NCBI GenBank assembly: GCA_947165335.1
Contig: CAMVAB010000016.1
Location: 1-13,556 of the forward strand
DNA from: an uncultured Pseudomonadota bacterium
GTDB lineage: Bacteria; Pseudomonadota; Alphaproteobacteria; Rs-D84
Direction: 5' to 3'
DNA: 13,556 bases
Shown here: piece by piece, positions 7,362-13,503 of the stretch
How positions within the stretch are numbered: position 1 is the first letter of the stretch
Layout of the letters: every line of letters starts with the position of its first letter
Notes under the pieces: model-generated
The model's input: only the letters and a program-made list of their open reading frames with translations
Told to the model about the DNA's origin: nothing
Database searches by the model: none
Position numbers and translations under genes: made by a program

Positions 7362-7383
7362 AATCCCTTCGCCGCTACCAAAA
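7362..7383 (+). repeat. Direct repeat copy 2: tRNA 3' end (att-like)
   Basis: Exact 22-base second copy of 7133-7154. It carries no tRNA body: the bases upstream, beginning AAGGGAGTGAAGCG, are unrelated to the tRNA except that AAGGGA can pair with the TCCCTT of the repeat, imitating a T-arm stem. Confidence 0.85.
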
Positions 7384-7387
7384 TAAT

Positions 7388-7414
7388 AAACGACCCTTGT
7401 GGGTCGTTTTTTTT
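7388..7414. terminator. Terminator between the insert and the 122-residue gene
   Basis: AAACGACCC (7388-7396) and GGGTCGTTT (7401-7409) pair around a TTGT loop, followed by T's to 7414. It serves the minus-strand gene ending at 7413 less well than the plus strand, since only short A-runs precede it. It may be the original terminator of tRNA-Met before the insert arrived. Confidence 0.8.
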
Positions 7415-7781
7415 ATTTCTGTTTAAACAAAGCTCGTATATACTTTTTAAAACCAACCCCAGATTTTTCATCCTGTTGTTTATTATATCTTTTTATAAAC
7501 GCTTCCTGGATTTGTCCAAGTGGTGAATCTGGTCCCATCATAGTTTTCAAATCTTCAAAATATTCATAACTATTTGAAACACGGTCTTGATCAAAAACCA
7601 CAAGTCCATATTTTGTTTTGACTACATTTGATGGATAAAGACCTATGATTTTATCTTTTTTGTTATTTAATAAAGAAAAAGAACCATCGCCTTCGGAAAT
7701 AACACGATTGTTCTTATCCGCTATGGCAACTTTAATTTTACCAAGCAACATTTTATCAAAATCACTTTTTTTATTGACCAT
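7413..7781 (-). CDS. Hypothetical protein, 122 residues
   Basis: I do not recognise this protein. It is soluble and charged, with no signal peptide or membrane segment. The first half (about residues 13-70) alternates short hydrophobic and turn segments (KIKVAIADKNNRVI, GLVVFDQD), suggesting a small beta-rich fold; the second half is helical and lysine-rich, ending KKYIRALFKQK. The start at 7781 is well supported by TAGGAG with a run of T's before the ATG, and an extended -10 promoter sits about 26 bases upstream. It is a single-gene unit, divergent from the outer-membrane protein gene and ending at the terminator beside the tRNA insert. A real gene is likely from the ribosome binding site, promoter and coding bias; the function is unknown. 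Confidence 0.75.
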   Translation of the reverse strand: MVNKKSDFDKMLLGKIKVAIADKNNRVISEGDGSFSLLNNKKDKIIGLYPSNVVKTKYGLVVFDQDRVSNSYEYFEDLKTMMGPDSPLGQIQEAFIKRYNKQQDEKSGVGFKKYIRALFKQK

Positions 7782-7803
7782 AAAAAAACTCCTATATTGT
7801 CCA

Positions 7804-7817
7804 CTTATTATATCATA
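7804..7817 (-). promoter_or_regulatory. Extended -10 promoter of the 122-residue gene
   Basis: On the minus strand TTTATGATATAAT is read from about 7819 to 7807, with TATAAT at 7812-7807 preceded by TGA (extended -10). No good -35 is seen. The same 13 bases occur at the promoters near 7875 and 12538. Confidence 0.6.
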
Positions 7818-7858
7818 AAAGTAAAGACAAAGAAATATTTTTATGTTTTTTAACCAAT

Positions 7859-7887
7859 TTGTTTTACTGCGTTTTTTATGATATAAT
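7859..7887 (+). promoter_or_regulatory. Promoter of the PagL-like gene, possibly leaderless
   Basis: The extended -10 TGATATAAT (7879-7887) is preceded at 17 bases by TTGTTT (7859-7864), a weak -35. The distance to the ATG at 7895 is only 7 bases, so transcription would start at or next to the start codon. Confidence 0.6.
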
Positions 7888-7894
7888 ACTGCTT

Positions 7895-8470
7895 ATGAGA
7901 AAAATATATCCGATATTATCTTTTTTGATTCTGCCATCACTTGCTATGGCCGATTCTTGCCTATTACCTGAAAAAAATCCTTTTATGGGCACATATCAAA
8001 ATCAATTTGCTTTTGGTATCGGCCAGGGTTTTGATACGGGTATCTTATTACCACCACCAACCCGCCCTGTTCCATTTTACATTGGAACAATTCAATATTC
8101 ACAACCAACAACTTTCTTTAGAATACCTGCAAGACGTTCATTGAATCTTTCTATGACTGTCGGACTTCATGAAAAATACGGTTGGAAATGGCAAGATTAC
8201 AGTATACCTATTGCATATGTAACAGAAGATATCGCATTGTTTCGTTATAAAGCTTTATATGCTGGCCTTGGCGCTGGTGCCGGATTACAAGCCCAGGAAA
8301 ACAAAAGAATAGGATCTAAACTTGTTTTTCAATTTAAAGTTACATTTGGATACAATTTCAACTATAGATGGGCTGCCGAATTTTTTATCCAACATTTTTC
8401 AAACGCAAATACTGCTGACGAAAATAATTCATATGCTTTTTATGGGCTTGGGTTTACTTATAATTATTAA
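7895..8470 (+). CDS. Secreted outer-membrane beta-barrel, PagL-like lipid A deacylase candidate
   Basis: From the ATG at 7895 the 191-residue product has a clear signal peptide (MRK, hydrophobic core, AMA before Asp20), then alternating aromatic strands typical of a small outer-membrane barrel, and it ends in Tyr as such barrels often do. Near the C-terminus QHFSNAN (166-172) followed by Glu176 recalls PagL-family acyloxyacyl hydrolases, in which a His-x-Ser pair and a Glu remove a 3-O-acyl chain from lipid A. Here the Glu is 7 residues after the Ser; I recall about 12 in Pseudomonas PagL, so activity is uncertain. A frame extension to TTG at 7859 exists but would bury the signal peptide and overlap the promoter. 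No ribosome binding site is visible. It converges on ung with a 3-base gap. Confidence 0.8.
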   Translation: MRKIYPILSFLILPSLAMADSCLLPEKNPFMGTYQNQFAFGIGQGFDTGILLPPPTRPVPFYIGTIQYSQPTTFFRIPARRSLNLSMTVGLHEKYGWKWQDYSIPIAYVTEDIALFRYKALYAGLGAGAGLQAQENKRIGSKLVFQFKVTFGYNFNYRWAAEFFIQHFSNANTADENNSYAFYGLGFTYNY

Positions 8471-8473
8471 CCG

Positions 8474-9139
8474 CTACCAATTTATTGGTGTATCGCCATT
8501 GGCAATCAAATATTCATTAGCACGTGAAAAATGATGGTTTCCAAAAAAACCCCGATACGCAGATAATGGGGACGGATGCGCACTTTTAAGAACAAGATTT
8601 TCCTTTTCATTAACAATTTCTGCTTTCTTTTGTGCAAAAGATCCCCAAAGCATATAAACAACATGTTTTTTGTTTTCTGCGACAGTGCGTATAACTGCAT
8701 CAGTAAATATTTCCCAACCTTTGCCGCTATGTGATGCAGCAATATGCGCCTGGACAGTTAATGTTGAATTAAGCAATAACACACCCTGTTTTGCCCATGA
8801 TGTTAAATCGCCATTTGTTATACTTTTATGTCCCAAATCAGATTCAATTTCTTTATATATATTTATCAACGATGGTGGTAAATTGACACCAGATTCTACT
8901 GAAAAACAAAGGCCATGCGCCTGGTTTGGTTCATGATATGGATCTTGGCCAATAATGACAACTTTGACTTCGTTTAACGGACACAGATTGAATGCATTAA
9001 AAATGTTTTTGGGTTCGGGGTAAATAGTTTTTCCAGACAAATATTCAGTGCGTACAAAATCAGTAAGTTTTTTGAAATATTCCTTTTCAAATTCACCACT
9101 TAAAACATCTTTCCAAGATTGTTCAATTTTAACATCCAT
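8474..9139 (-). CDS. ung: Uracil-DNA glycosylase, family 1
   Basis: Ung removes uracil arising from cytosine deamination or dUTP incorporation, opening base excision repair. The 221 residues are the usual length. All family-1 signatures are present: water-activating motif GQDPYH (64-69, Asp66), the uracil-binding Asn124 in LLLNSTLTV, and the minor-groove intercalation loop HPSPLSAYRGF (188-198, His188). The start at 9139 gives the normal N-terminus. It lies 3 bases after the helix-hairpin-helix glycosylase-like gene and is the last gene of the gyrB operon. There is no convincing terminator between it and the convergent outer-membrane gene. Confidence 0.97.
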   Translation of the reverse strand: MDVKIEQSWKDVLSGEFEKEYFKKLTDFVRTEYLSGKTIYPEPKNIFNAFNLCPLNEVKVVIIGQDPYHEPNQAHGLCFSVESGVNLPPSLINIYKEIESDLGHKSITNGDLTSWAKQGVLLLNSTLTVQAHIAASHSGKGWEIFTDAVIRTVAENKKHVVYMLWGSFAQKKAEIVNEKENLVLKSAHPSPLSAYRGFFGNHHFSRANEYLIANGDTPINW

Positions 9140-9142
9140 TTA

Positions 9143-9796
9143 TTAAACCTCTATCAAATGATTTTGCATACTTTTCCAAAGCACGACATCTATATACCCT
9201 ATTGGCAAATTTGTTTCATTATGCAAATGGTCAAACATATCATCACATGCTTTTTTTATTTCAGGATCTAAATTACCATTATCTATTTTTTGATATAACG
9301 CACTATTTCCGCCATATAGAACCCCAAGACGTTGAATCCAAATATCATATTTAACAACATTTTCACCAAGATTTCGCGCTAAATGATTAGCTGTTATTTT
9401 TCCAATATGTGGTAATTTTTGCAGATAATTTAATTTATCATCTAACGAAGAACACTTATAAAACCCATTACAAAAATCTTCTTTGTTTTGCCATATTTTA
9501 CAAATAGCATTTATTTTGTTTTTGTTATTAAATATATGTAATAAATCGTCAACAGTCGGGTTTTCAGGCATTCTTTCCATTATAATTTTATGAATTCGTT
9601 TTGCTGTTTTTTGTGAAAAACCACCTGCTAAAATTACATACGAAACACTGCTCGCAAATTCAGACGGTGTTAAACGTGGTGGGTTTGATAATATTTCTTT
9701 GATTTCATCGAAAGATTTATCATCACTATCTAAACCACATGCGCGCAAATCGGCATCTAATTTTTCAAACCAAGATTTAGAAAATATTTTATTCAT
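9143..9796 (-). CDS. Helix-hairpin-helix (HhH-GPD-like) DNA glycosylase-like protein
   Basis: This 217-residue protein resembles the HhH-GPD base-excision glycosylases (Nth, MutY, AlkA, Ogg). The hairpin segment is LPHIGKITANHLA (128-140), and Asp151 in VKYDIWIQRLG falls where the family keeps its catalytic Asp. In the 'LPGVGRKTAN' alignment the lyase Lys of Nth is replaced by Ile134, so a monofunctional glycosylase or a divergent member is more likely than a bifunctional lyase. There is no Cys cluster for a 4Fe-4S site at the C-terminus. The start at 9796 overlaps the stop of the 97-residue gene by 8 bases, suggesting coupled translation. Being next to ung supports a role in base repair. Substrate unknown. 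Confidence 0.65.
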   Translation of the reverse strand: MNKIFSKSWFEKLDADLRACGLDSDDKSFDEIKEILSNPPRLTPSEFASSVSYVILAGGFSQKTAKRIHKIIMERMPENPTVDDLLHIFNNKNKINAICKIWQNKEDFCNGFYKCSSLDDKLNYLQKLPHIGKITANHLARNLGENVVKYDIWIQRLGVLYGGNSALYQKIDNGNLDPEIKKACDDMFDHLHNETNLPIGYIDVVLWKSMQNHLIEV

Positions 9797-10082
9797 TATT
9801 TTTCTTGAAATTTGTCATTGCTGTATAAATTACATTGTTATCGAGTGATTTATCAGATGCTATTATGCGTTGTTTAATTTGTTCTTTTGCTTTATTTAAC
9901 GCTTTGATATCAAAATATTTTTTTAATTCGTTGTATCTTGCTATTTTTGTTGGGTTATGGTGATTATTCAAAACTTCATATTCAAGTTGCGCATATTCTT
10001 CCCAAAGCGGATCTGATTTTTGTTTTCTTTCGCCATTTGAAAAGATAATCTCGCTAAATTCGTTTATTTTATAATCGTCCAT
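9789..10082 (-). CDS. Hypothetical protein, 97 residues, in gyrB operon
   Basis: I do not recognise this small acidic-then-basic protein. It is almost entirely charged and predicted helical, with Trp27 and aromatic residues in the first half (DPLWEEYAQLEYEVL) and a lysine/glutamine-rich helix (ALNKAKEQIKQRI, about 60-72). There is no signal peptide, membrane segment or Cys pair. The gene begins 17 bases after the gyrB stop with a weak AAGGTGG site, and its end overlaps the next start by 8 bases, so it is translated within the operon. The position suggests a nucleic-acid-related accessory role, but nothing in the sequence shows a function. Confidence 0.75.
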   Translation of the reverse strand: MDDYKINEFSEIIFSNGERKQKSDPLWEEYAQLEYEVLNNHHNPTKIARYNELKKYFDIKALNKAKEQIKQRIIASDKSLDNNVIYTAMTNFKKNNE

Positions 10083-10099
10083 AACCCACCTTTGTTAAA

Positions 10100-12499
10100 T
10101 TACACATCTAAATTGGCATTCAATGCGTTTTCTACGATAAAATCACGACGCGGTTCAACCACATCACCCATCAACATAGAAATAACTTCATCTGCTTGGG
10201 ACGCATCTGTGATTTTAACTTGGAACAGCGAGCGATGATTTGGATCCATTGTCGTTTCCCATAATTGTTCTGCGTTCATTTCACCCAAACCTTTGTAACG
10301 TTGAATCTTTAAACCATTTTTCGCATATTCAAAAGCTGTATTCAACAAAGCAAACGCACCCCAAATCTTTTGAGATTTTGTTTTAACTCGCAAAGTCGTT
10401 GGTTTAGAAAAGATTTCTATCAATTCATCTTTGCCTGCCATTCTTTGCCATGCGCGAATTTCAGGTGAATTTATTTTTTCACGCGATAAAACATGAGTTT
10501 CTGTGACACTGCGCAATGTTCTTGATATTTTGATACCATCAATATCAGAAGTAATTTTCCATCCGCGTTCGAATTCTAATTCTTCATTGTCTAACATGTT
10601 TTCAGCAGCAGCAAAATTAGCGGCACTTTCTTCTTCGAAAACTTTATTTAAAGCCAACGCTTCAACAAAACGCAAAGGCATAATATGGTTCAATGCTTGT
10701 AAATTAGATTTCATATCATCAACCAATTCCAACAAACGTTTGAAATCTGCACCAGCCAATTGTTGACCATCACTTGTTTCAATCATTCCATCTGTTGCCA
10801 ATTGATCCAGTAAATAATCATCCATTTCACGTTCGTTTTGGATATAAATTTGTTGTTTACCGCGTGTTACGCCATAAAGAGGTGGTTTTGCAACATAGAT
10901 ATAACCGCGTTCAATTGCTTCTGGCATATGACGATAAAAGAAAGTCATAAGCAGTGTTTGAATATGTTGACCGTCAACGTCCGCATCAGTCATGATAATA
11001 ACTTTGTGATAACGGAATTTTTCGATATCAAAATCATCTTTACCAATACCGGCACCCAATGTTGTAATCAAAGCACCGATAGTATCCGATCCCAACATTT
11101 TATCAAAACGCACGCGTTCAACATTCAAAATCTTTCCACGCAGTGGTAATATTGCCTGGGTCTTTCTGTCGCGCCCTTGCTTTGCAGTACCACCAGCAGA
11201 ATCACCTTCAACAATAAACAATTCGCATTTTGCAGGATCTTTTTCAGAACAGTTAGCCAATTTTCCCGGCAAACTACCCAATTCTGGTCCTGTCTTTTTA
11301 CGCGATAATTCGCGTGCCTTACGCGCTGCTTCACGCGCTGTTGCCGCTTCGATAATCTTGTCGATTATCATTTTTGCGATAACAGGATTTTCTTCTAAAT
11401 ATTCATACAACAAATCGTTCACAGTGTTTTCAACTAATGGTCGAACTTCACTTGAAACCAATTTATCTTTTGTCTGAGAACCAAATTTAGGATCAGGTAT
11501 TTTAACACTAATAATACTTGTTAAACCTTCGCGGAAATCTTCACCGGACAAATTGACATCCTTTTTAGTGTTTTGTTCAGCGATATATTTATTTAATGCA
11601 CGCGTTAAACCAGCACGGAAACCGGCCAAATGTGTTCCACCGTCCCTGTTTGGAATATTGTTAGTAAAACAAAGTGATGTTTCAGTATATGCAGTTGTCC
11701 ATTGTAAAACAATTTCAATGTATGAATCATCAATTGTTTTAATCATTTGAATAGGTTCTGCATTTAATAATTCTTTTGATTTATCAAGATATGTTGCAAA
11801 ACCTTTTAATCCATCAGCAGAATGGAAACTGCGTTCTACTTTTTCACTTCCGCGCAAATCTTCCAAAATAATACGAACATTTGCGTTCAAATATGATTGT
11901 TCACGAAGCCATACTTCCAATGTGTTAAAATCAAACTTTGTTCCAGTAAATGTATCAGCCGAAGGTAAAAATGTCACTTCTGTACCATGTTCGTGCCCAC
12001 TTTCGTTTTTAACAATTGTTAAATCGCTTGTTGGAATACCATCTTTGAAAGTCATGCGCGCTTCTTGGTCACCACGCCATACACGCACTTCGAGCCATGT
12101 AGACAATGCATTAACCACAGAAACACCCACACCATGTAAACCACCAGATACTTTATATGCGCCATTGCCTTCGTTATCAAATTTACCACCGGCATGTAAT
12201 TCGCACATAATAAGTTCCAACGCACTGCGCCCTGTTTCGTGATTGATATCGAATGGCATACCACGACCATTATCGCGTATTGTTGTAGAACCGTCGGCAT
12301 TCAAAGACACATACACAGTATCTGCATAACCCGCCATTGCTTCGTCAATAGAATTATTGACAACTTCATAAATCATATGGTGTAAACCGTCCCCGCCTTC
12401 CCCGACATCACCAATATACATACCAGGTCTTTTTTTAACCGCTTCAAGACCTTTTAAAACCTTGATTGAATCACCTGTATATTCATTATTCACAGCCAT
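10100..12499 (-). CDS. gyrB: DNA gyrase subunit B
   Basis: GyrB is the ATPase and TOPRIM subunit of gyrase, introducing negative supercoils together with GyrA. The 799 residues are full length. The GHKL ATPase domain has Glu45 in YEVVNNSIDEA, DNGRG (76-80) and KVSGGLHGVG (116-125); the transducer follows. The TOPRIM domain has EGDSAGG (431-437) and DADVDG (505-510), supplying catalytic Glu431, Asp505 and Asp507. The tail carries the QRYKGLGEMN motif. One unusual residue is Asn48 where 'VVDNxID' is usual, next to the Mg-binding Asn49. AAAGGA lies 7 bases before the ATG at 12499. It is first in an operon with the 97-residue gene, the HhH protein and ung. I see no recF or dnaN beside it. The upstream gap has a promoter overlapping a perfect inverted repeat. 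Confidence 0.97.
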   Translation of the reverse strand: MAVNNEYTGDSIKVLKGLEAVKKRPGMYIGDVGEGGDGLHHMIYEVVNNSIDEAMAGYADTVYVSLNADGSTTIRDNGRGMPFDINHETGRSALELIMCELHAGGKFDNEGNGAYKVSGGLHGVGVSVVNALSTWLEVRVWRGDQEARMTFKDGIPTSDLTIVKNESGHEHGTEVTFLPSADTFTGTKFDFNTLEVWLREQSYLNANVRIILEDLRGSEKVERSFHSADGLKGFATYLDKSKELLNAEPIQMIKTIDDSYIEIVLQWTTAYTETSLCFTNNIPNRDGGTHLAGFRAGLTRALNKYIAEQNTKKDVNLSGEDFREGLTSIISVKIPDPKFGSQTKDKLVSSEVRPLVENTVNDLLYEYLEENPVIAKMIIDKIIEAATAREAARKARELSRKKTGPELGSLPGKLANCSEKDPAKCELFIVEGDSAGGTAKQGRDRKTQAILPLRGKILNVERVRFDKMLGSDTIGALITTLGAGIGKDDFDIEKFRYHKVIIMTDADVDGQHIQTLLMTFFYRHMPEAIERGYIYVAKPPLYGVTRGKQQIYIQNEREMDDYLLDQLATDGMIETSDGQQLAGADFKRLLELVDDMKSNLQALNHIMPLRFVEALALNKVFEEESAANFAAAENMLDNEELEFERGWKITSDIDGIKISRTLRSVTETHVLSREKINSPEIRAWQRMAGKDELIEIFSKPTTLRVKTKSQKIWGAFALLNTAFEYAKNGLKIQRYKGLGEMNAEQLWETTMDPNHRSLFQVKITDASQADEVISMLMGDVVEPRRDFIVENALNANLDV

Positions 12500-12516
12500 T
12501 TAAAATCCTTTCTTTT

Positions 12517-12537
12517 TTGCTATGTAAAACATAGCAA
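12517..12537. repeat. Perfect inverted repeat in the gyrB promoter (possible operator)
   Basis: TTGCTATG (12517-12524) and CATAGCAA (12530-12537) are perfect 8-base arms around TAAAA. It covers the -10 and probable start site of gyrB, a typical place for a repressor site; it could also form an RNA hairpin at the mRNA 5' end. Confidence 0.65.
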
Positions 12538-12556
12538 TTTATGATATAATTATCAA
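12528..12556 (-). promoter_or_regulatory. Promoter of the gyrB operon
   Basis: On the minus strand TTGATA (12556-12551) and TATGTT (12533-12528) are 17 bases apart. The start near 12521 leaves a leader of roughly 20 bases carrying the AAAGGA ribosome binding site. Confidence 0.6.
12538..12550 (+). promoter_or_regulatory. Extended -10 promoter of the HTH/RusA-like unit
   Basis: TTTATGATATAAT ends in TATAAT (12545-12550) preceded by TGA, an extended -10. No good -35 is found at normal spacing. It is back to back with the gyrB -35, so the two promoters share the 85-base gap. Confidence 0.6.
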
Positions 12557-12584
12557 GAGAAAACGAACAAAAAAAGGCAAAAAA

Positions 12585-12887
12585 ATGAAGTCTGTACACC
12601 ACGATTTTTTGACAAAAAAAGATGGGGAAAAATTGGTTTCAATAACCACCAAAACCGCATATACCAAAGATGATTTTTTAACCCCGAGCAAAGTTGCTAA
12701 GAAACTTGGTATTTCAACAGAAACCGTAAAAACAATAATGAAGAATCTCATATTTAAACGCGCTGCTTTTTCTTTGAACAGCAGGAAAGCTCAAATAGTT
12801 GTCAAAATGGGCAAGAATGATTCTATGTATGTTCACCCATTGGGATTTGAAGCGTTTAAAAAACATCTGGATACACAAAAGGATTAA
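12585..12887 (+). CDS. Small helix-turn-helix DNA-binding protein
   Basis: This 100-residue basic protein contains a good helix-turn-helix at about residues 32-55: LTPSKVAKKLGISTETVK, where the second helix would read DNA. The N-terminal 30 residues and the C-terminal strand-like part (IVVKMGKNDSMYVHPLGFEAFKKHL) do not match a family I know. It is probably a transcription regulator or a DNA-binding accessory protein. AAAGG precedes the ATG. It is divergent from gyrB, shares its regulatory gap, and lies 3 bases before the RusA-like gene. A protein of this kind could act at the inverted repeat at 12517-12537; that is inference. A phage or island origin is possible from the pairing with a RusA-like gene, but base composition is like the rest of the window. 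Confidence 0.75.
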   Translation: MKSVHHDFLTKKDGEKLVSITTKTAYTKDDFLTPSKVAKKLGISTETVKTIMKNLIFKRAAFSLNSRKAQIVVKMGKNDSMYVHPLGFEAFKKHLDTQKD

Positions 12888-12890
12888 AAC

Positions 12891-13460
12891 ATGAAATTTA
12901 AATTAATGTATTATGGCGATATTTTAACAAACCCAAAAAAACGCGCCCAACATATTGCTGATATTCGTATGCAATTCCATCCGCAATTAAAGAAATTGGT
13001 CACATTCCAACCATGGAACAATTTAACTAAATTTATGATGCCAGATGCCACAAAAAGCCCGATTATAACGCGTCATATTGGTGGTATAGATTGGAACCCG
13101 ATTATCACACCAAACCTAAAAATGATTGCAGAATTAGATATATTGTTAATGCATCCTGAAATCGTAGGTGTTCCACATTCTGATATAGATAATCGTGTTA
13201 AAACTATTTTGGATGGTCTGCGTTGCCCACAAAACGAACATGAAATCGGTCAAAACACCCCAAGGGACGCCGGGCCAATTTATACCCTTTTGGACGACGA
13301 CCATCTTGTCACAAGATTGACGGTTAATACATCGCATTTATTGTCGCCTGATATATTTCCATGTAATGTTGAAAAAACACCAGATGCAGTATTTATGTTA
13401 ATTGACGTAAATGTCCGTGTTACAGAGGGAACACTCGAAAACTTACCATTTATCGTATAA
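12891..13460 (+). CDS. RusA-like protein (putative Holliday junction resolvase fold)
   Basis: The 189-residue protein keeps the acidic signature of RusA-type crossover junction endonucleases: SDIDNRVKTILDGL (97-110, with Asp98, Asp100, Asn101 and Lys104) followed by LLDDDHLV (133-140). In RusA, an equivalent D-x-D-N...K and D-D set binds metal and cuts four-way junctions. Between them sits a longer insert than in RusA. The opening (MKFKLMYYGDI, then a region with FHPQLKKL) resembles a family of uncharacterised proteobacterial proteins that I recall with the same DIDN and DD motifs. So the fold is reasonably likely, the activity unproven. The ribosome binding site AAAGGA lies in the end of the HTH gene, 3 bases before, so the two are co-expressed. 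It ends at the terminator at 13474. Confidence 0.65.
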   Translation: MKFKLMYYGDILTNPKKRAQHIADIRMQFHPQLKKLVTFQPWNNLTKFMMPDATKSPIITRHIGGIDWNPIITPNLKMIAELDILLMHPEIVGVPHSDIDNRVKTILDGLRCPQNEHEIGQNTPRDAGPIYTLLDDDHLVTRLTVNTSHLLSPDIFPCNVEKTPDAVFMLIDVNVRVTEGTLENLPFIV

Positions 13461-13473
13461 AAATAAAAACAAT

Positions 13474-13503
13474 AAAAAACACCGGTAAACGCCGGTGTTT
13501 TTT
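13474..13503. terminator. Bidirectional terminator, inverted near-copy of 3892-3921
   Basis: CACCGG (13480-13485) pairs with CCGGTG (13492-13497) around TAAACG, with six A's before and six T's after. Read on the minus strand it matches the terminator at 3892-3921 at 29 of 30 bases. Confidence 0.9.

Larger units (their letters stand above)
7155..7383. mobile_element. 229-bp hairpin-rich insert bounded by tRNA 3'-end repeats
   Basis: The stretch lies between two 22-base copies of the tRNA-Met 3' end and includes the second copy. Its middle (7201-7320) is about 54 percent GC by count, against AT-rich flanks. It is packed with short hairpins: 7158-7178; GGACC/GGTCC 7206-7218; GATTTTGG/CCAAAATC 7230-7257; CGGCAC/GTGCCG 7277-7291; AAGGGA/TCCCTT 7338-7369. 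Each tRNA-end copy is followed by its own terminator hairpin. I see no credible gene in it. The simplest reading is a very small non-autonomous element that entered at the tRNA 3' end and restored the tRNA. A tandem tRNA-end duplication or a tRNA-linked palindromic repeat is the alternative. Confidence 0.5.

Noticed and set aside
7259..7471. Minus-strand open frame crossing the tRNA insert and the end of the 122-residue gene.
   Set aside because: It crosses a terminator, a tRNA-end repeat and an overlapping real gene; its sequence is a by-product of GC-rich repeats.
8471..8480. CCGCTACCAA after the PagL-like gene resembles the tRNA-Met 3' end repeated at 7141 and 7371.
   Set aside because: Only 10 bases match, they lie across the ung stop codon, and no other part of the insert is present; chance is enough.
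8476..8489. Small hairpin ACCAA/TTGGT between the convergent PagL-like gene and ung.
   Set aside because: Five base pairs with no T-run; it lies inside the ung coding end and is too weak to call a terminator.
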